A program made the translations under genes and the position numbers. A model generated the notes under the pieces. The model searched no databases. It saw only the letters and a program-made list of their open reading frames with translations, and was not told where the DNA came from. 64,000 nucleotides of DNA from Streptomyces uncialis (GTDB lineage Bacteria; Actinomycetota; Actinomycetes; Streptomycetales; Streptomycetaceae). The stretch lies in NCBI RefSeq assembly GCF_036250755.1, contig NZ_CP109583.1, positions 1,798,001 through 1,862,000 on the forward strand, read 5' to 3'. This document shows, piece by piece, positions 35,624 through 43,882 of this stretch. Position 1 is the first letter of the stretch; each line of letters starts with the position of its first letter.

Positions 35624-36430
35624 ATGTCCCAGTCCGCGGATCCAGGCCGCCGTCCGCCCCGTACCGCAGTGTCCGAAGTGCCCGAGAGCGCGGCCGGGAC
35701 CCGGGCCGCCGCCCAGCGGCTGAAGATGCGCCGGGAGCTGGCGACGGCCGCGATGGAGCTCTTCGCGACCAAGGGGTACGAGGCGACCACGGTCGACGAG
35801 ATCGCCGCGACGGCCGGGGTCGCGCGGCGGACGTTCTTCCGGCACTTCCGGTCCAAGGAAGAGGCGATCTTCCCGGACCACGACGACACCCTGATCCGCG
35901 CCGAGGCCGTCCTCAACGCCGCCCCGCCGCACGAGCATCCGCTCGACACGGTGTGCCGGGGCATCAAAGAGGTCATGAAGATGTACGCGGCGTCCCCCGC
36001 CGTGTCCGTGGAGCGCTACCGGCTCACCCGTGAGGTACCGACCCTGCGGGAGCGGGAGATCGCCTCGGTCGCCCGGTACGAGCGGCTCTTCACCCGCTAT
36101 CTGCTCGCCCACTTCGACGAGCAGGCCCACCACGACGGCAACGACGACCCGCTGCTCGCGGAGGTCGCGGCGTCCGCCGTGGTCACGGCGCACAACCATG
36201 TGCTGCGGCGCTGGCTGCGGGCCGGCGGCGAAGGGGACGTGGAGACCCAGCTCGACCGCGCCTTCGCGATCGTCCGCAGGACGTTCGGGACGGGGATCGG
36301 GGCGGGACGGCCCGTGGAGGTCTCGTCGGCGCAGTCCGCGCGGGGCGAGGTCCTGGTGGCCGTCGCCCGGACGGACGCGCCCCTGGACGAGGTCATGCGG
36401 ACGATCGAGTCCGCGCTGCGCGGTCGCTGA
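35624..36430 (+). CDS. TetR family transcriptional regulator
   Basis: 268 residues. The DNA-binding helix-turn-helix is at ~residues 35-80: RRELATAAMELFATKGYEATTV, DEIAATAGVARRTFFRHF and SKEEAIFPDHDD. The ligand-binding C-terminal part is helical. A longer N-terminal tail (~30 residues) precedes the HTH. It lies on the same strand just upstream of the ccr operon and is the obvious candidate regulator, with a palindrome inside the ccr promoter. TetR proteins of this context often sense acyl-CoA; that is inference. Confidence 0.88.
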   Translation: MSQSADPGRRPPRTAVSEVPESAAGTRAAAQRLKMRRELATAAMELFATKGYEATTVDEIAATAGVARRTFFRHFRSKEEAIFPDHDDTLIRAEAVLNAAPPHEHPLDTVCRGIKEVMKMYAASPAVSVERYRLTREVPTLREREIASVARYERLFTRYLLAHFDEQAHHDGNDDPLLAEVAASAVVTAHNHVLRRWLRAGGEGDVETQLDRAFAIVRRTFGTGIGAGRPVEVSSAQSARGEVLVAVARTDAPLDEVMRTIESALRGR

Positions 36431-36529
36431 CCGGTCCGGGTCCCACGCGGCGGGCCACCGTCCGCCGCCACCCGTGAAGCGGTTCCGGGAACAGCCCCGG
36501 AGTACTCAAAAGACAGTGAAGGCAGCGAC

Positions 36530-36553
36530 GAGGCGTCCCCGAGGGGGCGCCTC
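36530..36553 (+). terminator. Hairpin after the TetR gene
   Basis: GAGGCGTCCCC pairs with GGGGGCGCCTC (one G-T pair) with almost no loop, about 100 bases after the tetR stop. It separates this gene from the ccr operon. Confidence 0.55.
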
Positions 36554-36641
36554 TCGCCTTGCGCGCCCCCTCGCGGAGCCCTTCACGCACCCCCCGAAAC
36601 GCCCGAACGGCCACGTCAGAGGCCCGAACGATCGATCATCG

Positions 36642-36671
36642 CTCATTTGTGGGACGCGTAACCCAAATGAG
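36642..36671. promoter_or_regulatory. Inverted repeat upstream of the ccr promoter
   Basis: Arms CTCATTTGTGGG and CCCAAATGAG (one bulged T) enclose an 8-base ACGCGTAA-type centre. It lies about 24 bases upstream of the -35 box and is unusually A/T-rich for this genome. It could be an activator or repressor site. Confidence 0.45.
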
Positions 36672-36694
36672 AGAAAGTCTTGGCACGCAGTGTC

Positions 36695-36724
36695 TTGCGA
36701 CTTGGCACGGCGTGCCATTACGTT
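36695..36724 (+). promoter_or_regulatory. ccr operon promoter with an operator palindrome in the spacer
   Basis: The -35 TTGCGA (36695-36700) and -10 TACGTT (36719-36724) have an 18-base spacer. The perfect palindrome GGCACGGCGTGCC (36704-36716) fills that spacer, so a bound repressor would block RNA polymerase. CTTGGCACG also occurs at 36679-36687, exactly 22 bases before its copy in the spacer, giving a second half-site on the same face of the helix. Confidence 0.6.
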
Positions 36725-36957
36725 GAAATGGTCCGGGCGGCCGGCGTGCGGAGCACCTTCGTAAGGCCGGCTGTCCCCGTGAGCACCCGCCCACGCGCCC
36801 GGACGCCTGCGTCACAGGCAACCTCCGCGCCACCAGCGCCCCGCACCTCCGCCGGACCGACGGCAGACCATCCATACGCTGCACCCCTGTCACAGGGGCC
36901 CCACGCGATCCCTTCTGTCCCCCTTCGAGGGGGCACCGCTTCGCCGGAGGCAACACC

Positions 36958-38295
36958 GTGAAGGAAATCCTGGACGCGATCCAGTCGCAGGACAGTACGG
37001 CCGCCGACTTCGCGGCCCTGCGCATCCCGGAGTCGTACCGCGCGATCACCGTCCACAAGGACGAGACGGAGATGTTCGCGGGCCTCACCACCAGCGAGAA
37101 GGACCCCCGCAGGTCGCTCCATCTGGACGAGGTCCCCGTGCCCGAGCTCGGGCCGGGTGAGGCCCTGGTGGCCGTCATGGCCTCCTCGGTGAACTACAAC
37201 TCGGTGTGGACCTCGATCTTCGAACCGCTCTCCACCTTCGGATTCCTGGAGCGCTACGGACGGCTCAGCGACCTCAGCCGGCGCCATGACCTGCCCTACC
37301 ACGTCATCGGCTCGGATCTCGCGGGCGTGGTGCTGCGCACCGGACCCGGGGTCAACGCCTGGCGGCCCGGGGACGAGGTCGTCGCGCACTGTCTGTCGGT
37401 CGAGCTGGAGAGCTCCGACGGGCACAACGACACCATGCTGGACCCCGAGCAGCGCATCTGGGGCTTCGAGACCAACTTCGGCGGCCTCGCCGAGATCGCG
37501 CTCGTCAAGTCCAACCAGCTGATGCCGAAGCCCGACCATCTGAGCTGGGAGGAGGCGGCGGCCCCCGGGCTCGTCAATTCCACCGCGTACCGGCAGCTCG
37601 TGTCGGGCAACGGCGCCGGGATGAAGCAGGGCGACAACGTCCTGATCTGGGGCGCGAGCGGCGGACTCGGCTCGTACGCGACACAGTTCGCGCTCGCCGG
37701 GGGCGCCAACCCGATCTGTGTCGTCAGCAGCCCGGAGAAGGCGGATCTGTGCCGGGCGATGGGCGCCGAGGCGATCATCGACCGCGCCGCAGAGGACTAC
37801 CGCTTCTGGCGGGACGAGCACGAGCAGGACCCGCGTGAGTGGAAGCGGTTCGGCGGACGCATCCGGGAGCTGACCGGCGGCGAGGACGTGGACATCGTCT
37901 TCGAGCACCCGGGCCGGGAGACGTTCGGCGCGTCCGTGTACGTGACCCGCAAGGGCGGCACGATCGTGACCTGCGCGTCCACGTCCGGATACCGGCACGA
38001 GTACGACAACCGCTATCTGTGGATGTCGCTCAAGCGGATCATCGGCTCGCACTTCGCCAACTACCGCGAGGCGTGGGAGGCCAACCGGCTGGTCGCGAAG
38101 GGAAAGATCCATCCGACGCTGTCGCGGGTGTACTCCCTGGAGGAGACCGGGCAGGCCGCGTACGACGTGCACCGCAACCGCCACCAGGGCAAGGTCGGCG
38201 TCCTCGCGCTGGCGCCCGCCGAGGGACTCGGGGTGCGGGACGAACGGATGCGCGCCGAGCACCTCGACGCCATCAACCGCTTCCGGAACGTCTGA
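36958..38295 (+). CDS. ccr: Crotonyl-CoA carboxylase/reductase
   Basis: 445 residues; GTG 36958 directly after GGAGG. The protein is a medium-chain dehydrogenase/reductase with VKEILDAIQS..., VPVPELGPGEALVAVMASSVNYNSVWTSIFEP, YHVIGSDLAGVV, ERIWGFETNFGGLAEIALVKSNQLMPKP-type text, and the NADPH-binding WGASGGLGSYATQFAL. All are characteristic of Ccr. The enzyme makes ethylmalonyl-CoA from crotonyl-CoA, CO2 and NADPH. It is the key step of the ethylmalonyl-CoA pathway and supplies extender units for polyketides. First gene of a tightly packed five-gene operon. Confidence 0.97.
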   Translation: MKEILDAIQSQDSTAADFAALRIPESYRAITVHKDETEMFAGLTTSEKDPRRSLHLDEVPVPELGPGEALVAVMASSVNYNSVWTSIFEPLSTFGFLERYGRLSDLSRRHDLPYHVIGSDLAGVVLRTGPGVNAWRPGDEVVAHCLSVELESSDGHNDTMLDPEQRIWGFETNFGGLAEIALVKSNQLMPKPDHLSWEEAAAPGLVNSTAYRQLVSGNGAGMKQGDNVLIWGASGGLGSYATQFALAGGANPICVVSSPEKADLCRAMGAEAIIDRAAEDYRFWRDEHEQDPREWKRFGGRIRELTGGEDVDIVFEHPGRETFGASVYVTRKGGTIVTCASTSGYRHEYDNRYLWMSLKRIIGSHFANYREAWEANRLVAKGKIHPTLSRVYSLEETGQAAYDVHRNRHQGKVGVLALAPAEGLGVRDERMRAEHLDAINRFRNV

Positions 38296-38321
38296 CGGAA
38301 CCTGAGGGGCGGAACTCCACC

Positions 38322-40349
38322 ATGACCGAACGACACAAGGACCGGCCGTGGCTCATGCGGACCTACGCGGGGCACTCCACCGCCGAGGCGTCCAACGAGC
38401 TGTACCGCCGCAACCTCGCCAAGGGCCAGACGGGCCTGTCCGTCGCGTTCGACCTGCCGACCCAGACCGGCTACGACCCCGACCATGTGCTGGCGCGCGG
38501 TGAGGTCGGCCGGGTGGGTGTGCCGGTGTCCCACCTCGGCGACATGCGGCGGCTGTTCCAGGACATCCCGCTGGAGCGGATGAACACCTCGATGACGATC
38601 AACGCCACCGCGATGTGGCTGCTGGCGCTGTACCAGGTGGTCGCCGAGGAGCAGGGCGCCGATGTCACCCGGCTCCAGGGCACCACCCAGAACGACATCG
38701 TCAAGGAGTACCTGTCCCGCGGCACCCATGTCTTCCCGCCGGGCCCGTCGCTGCGGCTGACGACCGACATGATCGCGTACACCGTCCATCAGCTGCCCCG
38801 GTGGAACCCGATCAACATCTGCTCGTACCACCTCCAGGAGGCGGGCGCGACACCCGTCCAGGAGGTCGCGTACGCGATGAGCACGGCGATCGCGGTGCTC
38901 GACGCGGTGCGCGCGAGCGGTCAGGTGCCGGAGGAGAGGTTCGGCGATGTCGTCGCGCGGATCTCGTTCTTCGTGAACGCGGGTGTCCGGTTCATCGAGG
39001 AGATGTGCAAGATGCGCGCGTTCGGGCGTATCTGGGACCGGGTGACCCGGGAGCGGTACGGGGTCGGGGACGCCAAGCAGCGCCGGTTCCGCTACGGGGT
39101 GCAGGTCAACTCGCTGGGGCTGACCGAGGCGCAGCCCGAGAACAACGTCCAGCGGATCGTGCTGGAGATGCTGGCGGTGACGCTGTCGAAGGACGCCCGC
39201 GCGCGGGCCGTGCAGCTTCCCGCGTGGAACGAGGCGCTGGGGCTGCCCCGGCCCTGGGACCAGCAGTGGAGTCTGCGTATCCAGCAGGTGCTGGCGCACG
39301 AGTCGGATCTGCTGGAGTACGAGGACATCTTCGCCGGGTCGCACGTGGTGGAGGAGAAGGTGGCCGCGCTGGTCACCGACTCGCTCGCGGAGATGGCGCG
39401 GATCGAGGAGATGGGCGGGGCGATGGCCGCCGTCGAGTCGGGGTACCTGAAGTCGCGGCTGGTGGCGTCGCACGCCGAGCGGCGGGCCCGGATCGAGTCC
39501 GGTGACGAGAAGATCATCGGCGTCAACATCTTCGAGACCACCGAGCCGAACCCGCTGACCGCCGATCTGGGCGCGGCGATCCAGTCGGTGGACCCTGCGG
39601 TGGAGGCCCGGGTCGTCTCGGCGCTCGGCGCCTGGCGGGACACCCGCTATCAGCCGCCGTTCAACCATCCGCGTCCGTGCAAGGCGCTGGAGCGGCTGAA
39701 GGAGGCGGCGGCGGGCACCGCCAATCTGATGGAGGCGACCCTGGAGTGCGCCCGGGCCGGGGTGACGACCGGTGAGTGGGCCGGGGCGCTGCGGGAGGTG
39801 TTCGGTGAGTTCCGGGCCCCCACCGGGGTGTCGTCGGCCCCGGTGGCCGTGACCGCCGAGGCGGGCACCCCGATGGCCCTGGTCCGGGAGAAGGTGGAGC
39901 GGACCGCCGCGGAGCTGGGTTCGGGCAGGCTGCGGCTGCTGGTCGGCAAGCCAGGTCTGGACGGGCACTCCAACGGCGCCGAGCAGATCGCCGTCCGGGC
40001 GCGGGACGCCGGGTTCGAGGTGGTCTACCAGGGCATCCGGCTGACCCCGGAGCAGATCGTGGCCGCGGCGCTGGCGGAGGACGTGCACTGTGTGGGGCTG
40101 TCGATCCTGTCGGGGTCGCACACCGCTCTCGTCCCGGACGTGCTGGAACGGATGCGCGCGGCCGGTGCCGCGGATGTACCGGTGATCGTCGGCGGGATCA
40201 TCCCGGGCGGCGACGCCGGGGAACTGCGGCGGGCCGGAGTGGCCGCCGTGTTCACCCCGAAGGACTTCGGTATCACGGAGATCATCGGCCGTATCGTCGA
40301 CGAGATCCGCAAAGCGAACAAGCTCGACCCTCTGGAGGTCCCCGCATGA
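38322..40349 (+). CDS. meaA: Ethylmalonyl-CoA mutase (B12-dependent)
   Basis: 675 residues; ATG 38322, 26 bases after ccr. The N-terminal TIM-barrel is of the methylmalonyl-CoA mutase type (YAGHSTAEASNELYRRNLAKG, SVAFDLPTQTGYDPDHV, LQGTTQNDIVKEYLSRGTHVFPP). The C-terminal cobalamin domain has LDGHSNGAEQIAVRARDAGF with the DxHxxG Co ligand, then GLSILSGSH and VGGIIPGGD. The combination with ccr on one side and a malyl-CoA lyase-like gene on the other identifies MeaA, which turns ethylmalonyl-CoA into methylsuccinyl-CoA. Its stop overlaps the next start (ATGA). Confidence 0.95.
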   Translation: MTERHKDRPWLMRTYAGHSTAEASNELYRRNLAKGQTGLSVAFDLPTQTGYDPDHVLARGEVGRVGVPVSHLGDMRRLFQDIPLERMNTSMTINATAMWLLALYQVVAEEQGADVTRLQGTTQNDIVKEYLSRGTHVFPPGPSLRLTTDMIAYTVHQLPRWNPINICSYHLQEAGATPVQEVAYAMSTAIAVLDAVRASGQVPEERFGDVVARISFFVNAGVRFIEEMCKMRAFGRIWDRVTRERYGVGDAKQRRFRYGVQVNSLGLTEAQPENNVQRIVLEMLAVTLSKDARARAVQLPAWNEALGLPRPWDQQWSLRIQQVLAHESDLLEYEDIFAGSHVVEEKVAALVTDSLAEMARIEEMGGAMAAVESGYLKSRLVASHAERRARIESGDEKIIGVNIFETTEPNPLTADLGAAIQSVDPAVEARVVSALGAWRDTRYQPPFNHPRPCKALERLKEAAAGTANLMEATLECARAGVTTGEWAGALREVFGEFRAPTGVSSAPVAVTAEAGTPMALVREKVERTAAELGSGRLRLLVGKPGLDGHSNGAEQIAVRARDAGFEVVYQGIRLTPEQIVAAALAEDVHCVGLSILSGSHTALVPDVLERMRAAGAADVPVIVGGIIPGGDAGELRRAGVAAVFTPKDFGITEIIGRIVDEIRKANKLDPLEVPA

Positions 40350-41311
40350 CCGCCCCCGTCAACCGACTGCGTCCGCGCCGCTCCTGCCTCGCGGTGCCGG
40401 GTTCCAATCCGCGTTTCCTGGAGAAGGCCCAGGGTCTTCCCGCCGACCAGGTGTTCCTGGACCTGGAGGACGCCTGCGCGCCGCTGGCGAAGCCGGAGGC
40501 CCGGCACACCATCGTCAAGTTCCTCAACGAGGGCGACTGGACCGGCAAGACCCGGGTGGTGCGGGTCAACGACTGGACGACCGAGTGGACGTACCGCGAT
40601 GTCGTGACCGTGGTCGAGGGCGCCGGGCAGAACCTGGACTGCGTGATGCTGCCGAAGGTGCAGGACGCCCAGCAGATCGTGGCGCTGGACCTGCTGCTGA
40701 CGCAGATCGAGAAGACGATGGGCTTCGAGGTCGGGCGGATCGGTATCGAGGCGCAGATCGAGAACGCCAAGGGCCTGGTGAACGTCGACGCGATCGCCGC
40801 CGCCTCGCCGCGCACCGAGACCATCATCTTCGGCCCGGCGGACTTCATGGCGTCCATCAACATGCGGACGTTGGTCGTCGGTGAGCAGCCGCCCGGGTAT
40901 CCGGCAGACGCGTACCACTACATCCTGATGCGCATCCTGATGGCCGCCCGTACCCATGGGCTCCAGGCGATCGACGGCCCGTACCTCCAGATCAGGAATG
41001 TCGACGGCTTCCGTGAGGTGGCCGGCCGGGCCGCCGCGCTCGGTTTCGACGGCAAGTGGGTGCTGCACCCCGGTCAGGTCGACGCGGCCAACGAGGTGTT
41101 CTCACCCGCGCAGGAGGACTACGACCACGCCGAGCTGATCCTGGACGCGTACGCCTGGTACACGTCGGAGGCGGGCGGGCGGAAGGGCTCGGCGATGCTG
41201 GGTGACGAGATGATCGACGAGGCGTCCCGGAAGATGGCCCTGGTCGTGGCGGGCAAGGGCCGGGCCGCGGGGCTGCGGCGCACCAGCGTCTTCGAAGCCC
41301 CGGAGGTGTGA
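40346..41311 (+). CDS. HpcH/HpaI (CitE-like) aldolase, probable malyl-CoA/methylmalyl-CoA lyase
   Basis: 321 residues, start overlapping meaA by four bases. CitE-family motifs: RSCLAVPGSNPRFLEKA, DQVFLDLEDACAP (metal-binding acidic cluster), VVRVNDW, MLPKVQDAQQIV, GIEAQIENAKGLVNVDAIAA (catalytic Glu and Gln) and FGPADF. In the ethylmalonyl-CoA pathway the lyase splits beta-methylmalyl-CoA into glyoxylate and propionyl-CoA. Position between meaA and the MaoC hydratase supports that assignment over other CitE-like functions. The next gene overlaps its stop (GTGA). Confidence 0.9.
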   Translation: MTAPVNRLRPRRSCLAVPGSNPRFLEKAQGLPADQVFLDLEDACAPLAKPEARHTIVKFLNEGDWTGKTRVVRVNDWTTEWTYRDVVTVVEGAGQNLDCVMLPKVQDAQQIVALDLLLTQIEKTMGFEVGRIGIEAQIENAKGLVNVDAIAAASPRTETIIFGPADFMASINMRTLVVGEQPPGYPADAYHYILMRILMAARTHGLQAIDGPYLQIRNVDGFREVAGRAAALGFDGKWVLHPGQVDAANEVFSPAQEDYDHAELILDAYAWYTSEAGGRKGSAMLGDEMIDEASRKMALVVAGKGRAAGLRRTSVFEAPEV

Positions 41312-41844
41312 GCGCGATGCAGTTCGGCCGCACCTACGAGGAGTTCGAGATCGGCGCCGTGTACAAGCACTGGCCCGGCAAGACGGTCACCGAGTACGAC
41401 GACCATCTGTTCTGTCTGCTCACCATGAACCACCATCCGCTGCATCTGGACAGCAACTACGCGCGGGAGGCGTCCGACTTCGGGAGGAACGTCGTCGTCG
41501 GGAACTACGTGTACTCGCTGCTGCTGGGCATGTCCGTGCCGGATGTGTCGGGCAAGGCGATCGCGAATCTGGAGGTCGAGTCGCTGCGGCATGTGGCGCC
41601 GACGTTCCACGGGGACACGATCTACGGCGAGTCGACCGTGCTCGGCAAGACCCCGTCGCGCTCGAAGAGCGACCGGGGTGTCGTGCAGGTCGAGACCCGG
41701 GGCCACAAGCAGGACGGGACGCTGGTGTGTGTGTTCCGGCGCAAGGTGATGGTGCCGACCGAGAGCTATGTCAGGGAGCGCGGGGGCGAGCAGCCGGGCC
41801 GCCCCGTTCCGCTCGACACGCCCAAGAAGCCGCAGGAGAAGTGA
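41308..41844 (+). CDS. MaoC-family hydratase, probable mesaconyl-CoA hydratase
   Basis: 178 residues. GTG 41308 overlaps the lyase stop by four bases; ATG 41317 is an alternative. Hot-dog fold signature YEEFEIGAVYKHWPGKTVTEYD, MNHHPLHLDSNYA (catalytic Asp/His region of MaoC hydratases), GKAIANLEVESLRHVAPTF and FRRKVMVPTE. In this operon it should hydrate mesaconyl-CoA to beta-methylmalyl-CoA, the substrate of the lyase encoded upstream. It is shorter than the two-domain (~340-residue) Rhodobacter hydratase, which is usual for the actinobacterial form as far as I know. Confidence 0.88.
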   Translation: MSAMQFGRTYEEFEIGAVYKHWPGKTVTEYDDHLFCLLTMNHHPLHLDSNYAREASDFGRNVVVGNYVYSLLLGMSVPDVSGKAIANLEVESLRHVAPTFHGDTIYGESTVLGKTPSRSKSDRGVVQVETRGHKQDGTLVCVFRRKVMVPTESYVRERGGEQPGRPVPLDTPKKPQEK

Positions 41845-41848
41845 CGCC

Positions 41849-43054
41849 ATGAGCCGACTCGCGCAGACCCACGGCCTCAGCGAGGTGCAGCGGGAGATCC
41901 TGTCCACCGTCCGTGACTTCGTCGACAAGGAGATCATCCCGGTCGCCACGGAGCTGGAGCACCGTGACGAGTACCCGCAGGCGATCGTGGACGGGCTCCG
42001 GGAGTTGGGCCTGTTCGGGCTGATGATCCCCGAGGAGTACGGGGGGCTGGGCGAGTCGCTGCTGACGTACGCGCTGTGCGTGGAGGAGATCGCCCGGGGC
42101 TGGATGTCCGTCTCGGGCATCGTCAACACGCACTTCATCGTCGCGTACATGTTGAAGCAGCACGGCACGGCGGAGCAGAAGGAGTACTTCCTGCCCCGGA
42201 TGGCGGCCGGTGAGGTGCGTGGCGCGTTCTCGATGTCGGAGCCCGCGCTCGGCTCCGATGTCTCGGCGATCACGTCGAAGGCGGTGCGGGACGGCGACGA
42301 GTACGTGCTGACCGGTCAGAAGATGTGGCTCACCAACGGCGGGACGTCGAGCCTGGTCGCCGTGCTCGTGCGAAGTGACGAAGGACACCCGGAGGGAACC
42401 GCTCCGCACAAGTCGATGACGACGTTCCTGATCGAGAAGGAACCCGGCTTCGGCCAGGTGCGGCCAGGTCTCACCATCCCGGGAAAGATCGACAAAATGG
42501 GATACAAGGGCGTCGACACCACCGAGCTCATCATGGATGGCCTACGCATTCCAGCCAATCGCGTACTGGGGGGCGCCACCGGTCGCGGTTTCTACCAGAT
42601 GATGGACGGGGTGGAGGTCGGGCGGGTGAATGTCGCCGCGCGTGGTTGCGGGGTCGCGCACCGTGCGTTCGAGCTGGGCGTTTCTTACGCACAGCAACGG
42701 CACACCTTCGGAAAGCAGATCGCCCAGCACCAGGCCATCCAGTTCAAGCTGGCCGAGATGGCTACCAAGGTCGAGGCCGCCCATGCGATGATGGTGAACG
42801 CAGCGCGCAAAAAGGACTCCGGGGAACGAAACGACCTTGAGGCAGGGATGGCGAAGTACCTCGCCTCCGAGTACTGCAAAGAGGTCGTGGAGGACGCCTT
42901 CCGGATTCACGGCGGCTACGGCTTCTCCAAGGAGTACGAGATCGAGCGCCTCTACCGCGAGGCGCCGATGCTGCTGATCGGCGAAGGAACCGCGGAGATC
43001 CAGAAGATGATCATCGGGCGCAGACTGCTCGAAGAGTATCGGCTTCAGGGCTGA
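41849..43054 (+). CDS. Acyl-CoA dehydrogenase, probable methylsuccinyl-CoA dehydrogenase
   Basis: 401 residues; ATG 41849 four bases after the hydratase stop, with AGGAG upstream. All parts of the acyl-CoA dehydrogenase fold are present: REILSTVRDFVDKEIIPV, PEEYGGLGESLLTYALCVEEI, FSMSEPALGSDVSAI (FAD/acyl contact), KMWLTNGG, and DAFRIHGGYGFSKEYEIERLYREAPMLLIGEGTAEIQKM. The catalytic Glu lies in YREAP-type context. In the pathway it would oxidise methylsuccinyl-CoA to mesaconyl-CoA. The proteobacterial enzyme has an extra N-terminal domain (~550 residues in all), which is absent here. The last third has slightly lower GC than the rest of the operon. Confidence 0.88.
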   Translation: MSRLAQTHGLSEVQREILSTVRDFVDKEIIPVATELEHRDEYPQAIVDGLRELGLFGLMIPEEYGGLGESLLTYALCVEEIARGWMSVSGIVNTHFIVAYMLKQHGTAEQKEYFLPRMAAGEVRGAFSMSEPALGSDVSAITSKAVRDGDEYVLTGQKMWLTNGGTSSLVAVLVRSDEGHPEGTAPHKSMTTFLIEKEPGFGQVRPGLTIPGKIDKMGYKGVDTTELIMDGLRIPANRVLGGATGRGFYQMMDGVEVGRVNVAARGCGVAHRAFELGVSYAQQRHTFGKQIAQHQAIQFKLAEMATKVEAAHAMMVNAARKKDSGERNDLEAGMAKYLASEYCKEVVEDAFRIHGGYGFSKEYEIERLYREAPMLLIGEGTAEIQKMIIGRRLLEEYRLQG

Positions 43055-43077
43055 CCTCCGGGTCGGTTGCCCCGATA

Positions 43078-43110
43078 AGGGTGGTTTCTTCGAGAAGAAC
43101 GTCACACCCT
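43078..43110. terminator. Hairpin between the ethylmalonyl-CoA operon and psd
   Basis: Outer arms AGGGTG and CACCCT enclose the perfect palindrome TTCTTCGAGAAGAA (43086-43099). It lies 23 bases after the acyl-CoA dehydrogenase stop and may be a terminator or an operator for psd. Confidence 0.45.
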
Positions 43111-43234
43111 GTCCACCCTGTTCCGACCTCGACTCGGCTTCCTGGCTTGCCCAGTTGCGGCCGGTAACCGATACGATCGCCGGACAGCCGCCGTCCCCCG
43201 TCAAGCGCGGCATCATCCGCTACGAAGGTCATCC

Positions 43235-43882
43235 ATGCCCGACAGCCAAACCTCTGCACCTCGCGGCCGGGTCCGCCTCGCCCGCGGAGCGTCGCCGTGG
43301 CTCCTGCCGACCGTCGCCACCGCCGCCCTCAGCCTGGCCCGGTCGCGCCGTTCCTCGAAGGCGGCGGTCGTCGCCGTACCCGCCACCGCGCTCGCGGCGG
43401 GCATGCTGTGGTTCTTCCGCGACCCCGAGCGTGAGATCGCGCAGGGCCGGGTCATCTCCCCCGCCGACGGTGTGGTGCAGAGCATCATGCCGTGGCAGGA
43501 CGGACGGACCCGGGTCGCGATCTTCATGAGCCCGCTGAACGTCCACGTCAACCGCGCCCCGCTGGCCGGCACGGTGACCTCCGTCGAGCACATCCCCGGC
43601 GGGTTCGTTCCGGCGTTCAACAAGGAGAGCGAGAACAACGAGCGCGTCGTCTGGCACTTCGACACGGAGCTGGGCGACATCGAGATGGTGCAGATCGCCG
43701 GAGCGGTCGCCCGCCGTATCGTCCCTTACGTGCCGCAGGGCACGAAGGTCGAGCAGGGCGACCGGATCGGACTGATCCGCTTCGGCTCGCGTGTCGACAT
43801 CTACCTCCCGGAAGGCGTGGACGTCGCCGTCGAGGTCGGACAGAAGACCACAGCTGGGGTGACTCGCATTGACCGTGATTGA
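43235..43882 (+). CDS. psd: Phosphatidylserine decarboxylase (short form)
   Basis: 215 residues. Signal-like hydrophobic region in residues 25-60 (LLPTVATAALSLA, AAVVAVPATALAAGMLWFF), then FFRDPERE, VISPADGVVQSI, IFMSPLNVHVNRAP, GGFVPAFNKESENNERV and GLIRFGSRVDIYLP. The Gly184-Ser185 pair in RFGSR is the self-cleavage site that creates the pyruvoyl cofactor. It converts phosphatidylserine to phosphatidylethanolamine at the membrane. It is the short proteobacterial-type II form common in actinobacteria. It overlaps pssA by 14 bases. Confidence 0.95.
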   Translation: MPDSQTSAPRGRVRLARGASPWLLPTVATAALSLARSRRSSKAAVVAVPATALAAGMLWFFRDPEREIAQGRVISPADGVVQSIMPWQDGRTRVAIFMSPLNVHVNRAPLAGTVTSVEHIPGGFVPAFNKESENNERVVWHFDTELGDIEMVQIAGAVARRIVPYVPQGTKVEQGDRIGLIRFGSRVDIYLPEGVDVAVEVGQKTTAGVTRIDRD

